Assembly: GCF_000002985.6 (NCBI RefSeq)
Contig: NC_003279.8
Location: 5,394,001 to 5,458,000, forward strand
Direction of reading: 5' to 3'
Source: Caenorhabditis elegans
Taxonomy: Eukaryota; Nematoda; Chromadorea; Rhabditida; Rhabditidae
DNA length: 64,000 nt
This document shows positions 61,701-64,000 of this stretch, one piece after another (position 1 is the stretch's first letter; every line of letters starts with the position of its first letter). Below the pieces are notes generated by a model, which had not been told where the DNA came from, did no database searches, and saw nothing but the letters and a program-made list of their open reading frames with translations. The position numbers and the translations under genes are program-made.

Positions 61701-63920
61701 AGAAAACGGGTAAAACCCTACAAATAATATTATTCAAAATTCCAACTAACCTCCCATTTATCGTTTCCAATCAATTTACGAAAACGAGCAAAGTCTTCAA
61801 ACTCCTTGTTATAGCCTTCATGCTTCCTTGGCCTCTCGATACAACGTTTTCTGAAGTTGTGGTGAACTTTTTCTTCTCGGTCTGGCAGGACTCCGCTTCC
61901 AATGAAAACGCCATTTGTCGAGTACACACATCCTTTCTCGTCTCCATTGTTCCGGAATTTGTCTTGATCCCAAGAGCCTACTTGCCATCCTTTCACGTGT
62001 TTGTCAAGATCCTTGGGTTTCAGCTCGTCAGCGTAGCAATCCGTGTATTGAAAGTGTTTCCATGTTCCGGTTTCAGCTCTCTTCTGGATTTCAAAAGCTT
62101 TGTCATGAGCCGTGTGTTGTCCAAGTTTCGGAACGAACGTCTGCCGAGTGTTCATCACAATCCAAGGACCAACAGCATTCCATTCATTTTCAAGAGGTGG
62201 AACTTCTTTCGTCTTAACCCATTTTCCATCGTAAATATCAGATTCATCTTTCCATTTCAATGTGGGTTCCTTTGTCTGTACTTCATACAAAACAATGAAT
62301 CTTTCGATGTCTGCTGGTTGTACGTGCTCCTTCCATTTTGTAAGCTGATCTGTACGTCCAAACCACATCTTTGCATGGAGTACTGCGACGTGCTGAAAGT
62401 AATTTGTATTGTCATATGGAATTGGGCTAGTTTACTGAATTACCTCTCTTTTCCTGTTTCTCTGATCCACCAAAGTCGGCCATTGAATATTTATAGCACG
62501 GGTCCTCCCACACCATTCTCCTGATTGAGCTTCATCATCTGATTGGAAAATCTCCGAAATCGGGATTTTGGCGAAACCGATTAACTTCCCATGGGACATC
62601 ATTTTGATGAGAACGGGTGGAATGGTCATTTGAACATCTTCTGCCAACTCAAGAGTCATCGATCGAATTTGTAGAAGCATTCGAAGCAGCTTCGCATCGA
62701 CTTCTCCATCGGAATAATCTATACTGAAGGCTTCCTTCTCGAAATGCTCTCGCAGCTTCAAGATCTTTTCCTTCCGGTAGTCAAGGATATGGCGATCCAG
62801 TGCGTTGCTGTTAACATGGTTGATGCGTCTGAAATCATATTTTGAAATCGTGGAAAATCTAATTGACTCACCGCAAAAACTTGCTAGCCGACTCAATTTG
62901 TTGCTCCAAGCACTCCAAAGATTCGATTCCAACAGAGGCGATTTGGTCAACAGCCCCACTTGAAATGTGCCGAATCTCACTTATCATTGAATCGAGCATA
63001 TTCGTCATTTTCATGAGAACATTGCTCATTTCAATCCTACGGTCAATAACTTCCCACGGAGCATTGACTTCGGCAACTGGACGGAGATTTCCCCATGCAA
63101 AACTGCAGCACTCGTGTTCATCACGTTCTGGGTAAGTTGGAACAGTTGAGCTATTGCATTTTTTGTCTTCGTTGCTCGTGCTTCCAAATGAACCGATTGA
63201 CATCATTATGCAGACTGGATCGGATGCGAATTGAGGATCGATCTTGTTGACGAGACTCATGGAACAAAAGCAGTTGTACCATTTGAGATTTTTCTGAAAT
63301 TCACAAAAAAGTTTAAGCAATGATCTACAGAAGTTCTCTTTCATGGCTTTGCAATTATGTTTCATAACCCTAATGTCTACAGTAATCAAACATCTATGGT
63401 AACTGTTACAGAATTTGAACACAAAATGCAATTTTAGAATACAGTAAGCCTTTAGTAACCGTATAACATAATCTACAGTACACTACACTTATAATTTAAT
63501 CACCAATAATTAAATGAAACATTCAATATTTTCTCAAATTTTCAATAACTTACACAAATCGATTCGGCTTCCATAATTTGGGAATAATCAAGATGCATGA
63601 TCTGAGCATTAGCCTTCTCCATATACTCTACACAATCGATCGCAATGAACAAACGTCCAACAAATCTGAAAATTAAACAAATTAATTTAGTATTCACTCT
63701 CCAAGTCTACCTGCTCCCATCCAGCTGGGATCCTCGCATTTTTCTTGAGAAGATGCTGAATCGAGACACGCGTTCGCAATCGAATACATTGAGGAACGCA
63801 GGTCCAAAAGTCGGGAGGTATCCAGCCACTCCTGGCTCGTAAATCATTTTCATTGGAAGAGTGGCTTTTCCGATGCACGTTTTGCCTCGTCCCTTTTTGT
63901 CGAACAATGAGAAAATAATC
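58793..63920 (-). CDS. Ferlin (FerB, DysF, C2D region); upstream exons outside window, frame ends inside C2D
   Basis: Seven exons chain in frame: 63920-63711, 63665-63554, 63293-62872, 62828-62444, 62392-61751, 59622-59206 and 58927-58793. The FerB domain is clear (LELAEDVQMTIPPVLIKMM, LIGFAKIPISEIF, GEWCGRTRAI, IQWPTL), then AKMWFGRTDQLTKW, the DysF-type Trp-rich region (WNAVGPWIVM, GTWKHFQYTD, VKGWQVGSWD), the basic YRRFRRRRFMRR, and a C2D domain (GFYVRVFSQQRTQETRAVFE, YPIWNEMMILAEVELPGGLY, LVGSMLVVRRPFVRLTIGD). Ferlins are Ca2+-linked membrane-fusion proteins; the other worm ferlin is sperm FER-1. Here the frame ends IVAILNTK at 58793, before the expected C2E, C2F and C-terminal membrane anchor. 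I recall a chromosome I paralogue (ferl-1) but do not assign the symbol firmly. Intron 59623-61750 is filled with repeats. Confidence 0.88.
59697..59901. repeat. Inverted repeat in ferlin intron
   Basis: ACTTGTGTATCATACCCCCGCCATTTT (59696-59722) is inverted at about 59868-59901 (AAAATGGCGGGGGCTGGGTATAATACACACG). The interior is about 145 bp. MITE-like. Confidence 0.55.
60514..61005. repeat. Three tandem ~176-bp repeats
   Basis: ACTTGTGACGGTGGGTA starts at 60514, 60689 and 60865, a period of 175-176 bp. Each unit also carries a CTGGTGAA-type and CTAGTTTTTGAA-type segment. The third copy fades at about 61005. Located in the ferlin intron. Confidence 0.8.
61190..61750. other. Repeat-derived, partly GC-rich patch in ferlin intron
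   Basis: It starts with GCCGCGGCCATGGCCTAGG and AGGCC-type repeat sequence. At 61490-61680 base composition jumps to GC-rich and a 58-codon plus frame (61492-61668) begins MENGEPYGVDRLAPILAGEV. The jump in composition relative to the flanks suggests an insertion, perhaps a retroelement end, but I do not recognise the element. Confidence 0.4.
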
Positions 63921-64000
63921 TGAAAATCAGTTATAAAATATCTTCGGAAATTGAAGAAAAAAGAGATAGGCAGGCACGTAGGCATAAAGACTGCCTACTA

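Noticed and set aside
61562-62524. 320-codon plus-strand frame
   Set aside because: Antisense to two ferlin exons that carry clear FerB and DysF signatures; no splice or start context of its own.
1-64000. tRNA, rRNA, CRISPR or bacterial-type features
   Set aside because: I looked for T-loop GGTTCGANNCC-type strings and regularly spaced repeats; none formed a convincing tRNA or array. The 176-bp tandem is not CRISPR-like.

Overview
This is animal, intron-bearing DNA of Caenorhabditis type. It is AT-rich, introns are short (several of 44-45 nt) with TTTTCAG acceptors, start codons often sit just after a trans-splice-type acceptor, and nested genes are common. Gene content (a dpy-5-like cuticle collagen beside ATP synthase OSCP, a CTR copper transporter, coq-1, a FERM gene and a ferlin) matches my memory of C. 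elegans chromosome I around dpy-5. That placement is from memory, not from a search.

Layout: 1-7858 has no gene I can support. A small RING-like zinc-finger gene (+, 7859-8847) converges on a FRMD-like FERM gene ending in a membrane anchor (-, 14338-9325). Then come polyprenyl diphosphate synthase coq-1 (-, 21535-19127) and an ERp44-type thioredoxin protein (-, 26099-23105). A UTP14 ribosome-biogenesis gene (-, 34440-27508) carries three opposite-strand genes inside two of its introns. Just upstream, and probably in the same operon, is the OSCP gene atp-3 (-, 35620-34777). It is divergent from a CTR copper transporter (+, 36167-37155). Next is the collagen (-, 39051-38197).

From about 52.9 to 40.1 kb on the minus strand lies a long gene joining two doublecortin domains, an acidic/Ser-rich linker, an IQ motif and several PLAT-like domains. 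One of its last introns holds a plus-strand gene. The terminal exon of that nested gene, with a piece of the host gene's splice donor, has been copied in inverted orientation 2 kb away. Two close matches to the RFX/DAF-19 X-box lie about 1.5 kb upstream of the doublecortin start, suggesting a ciliary gene. From 53 to 58.8 kb there is mostly non-coding DNA with a 680-bp foldback. The minus strand from 63920 to 58793 encodes the middle of a ferlin (FerB, DysF, C2D); its reading frame stops inside C2D.

The window holds no bacterial-type operons, CRISPR arrays, or rRNA or tRNA genes that I could recognise. Its most unusual content is gene-within-gene organisation, the DCX/IQ/PLAT protein with its X-box pair, and several foldback elements.
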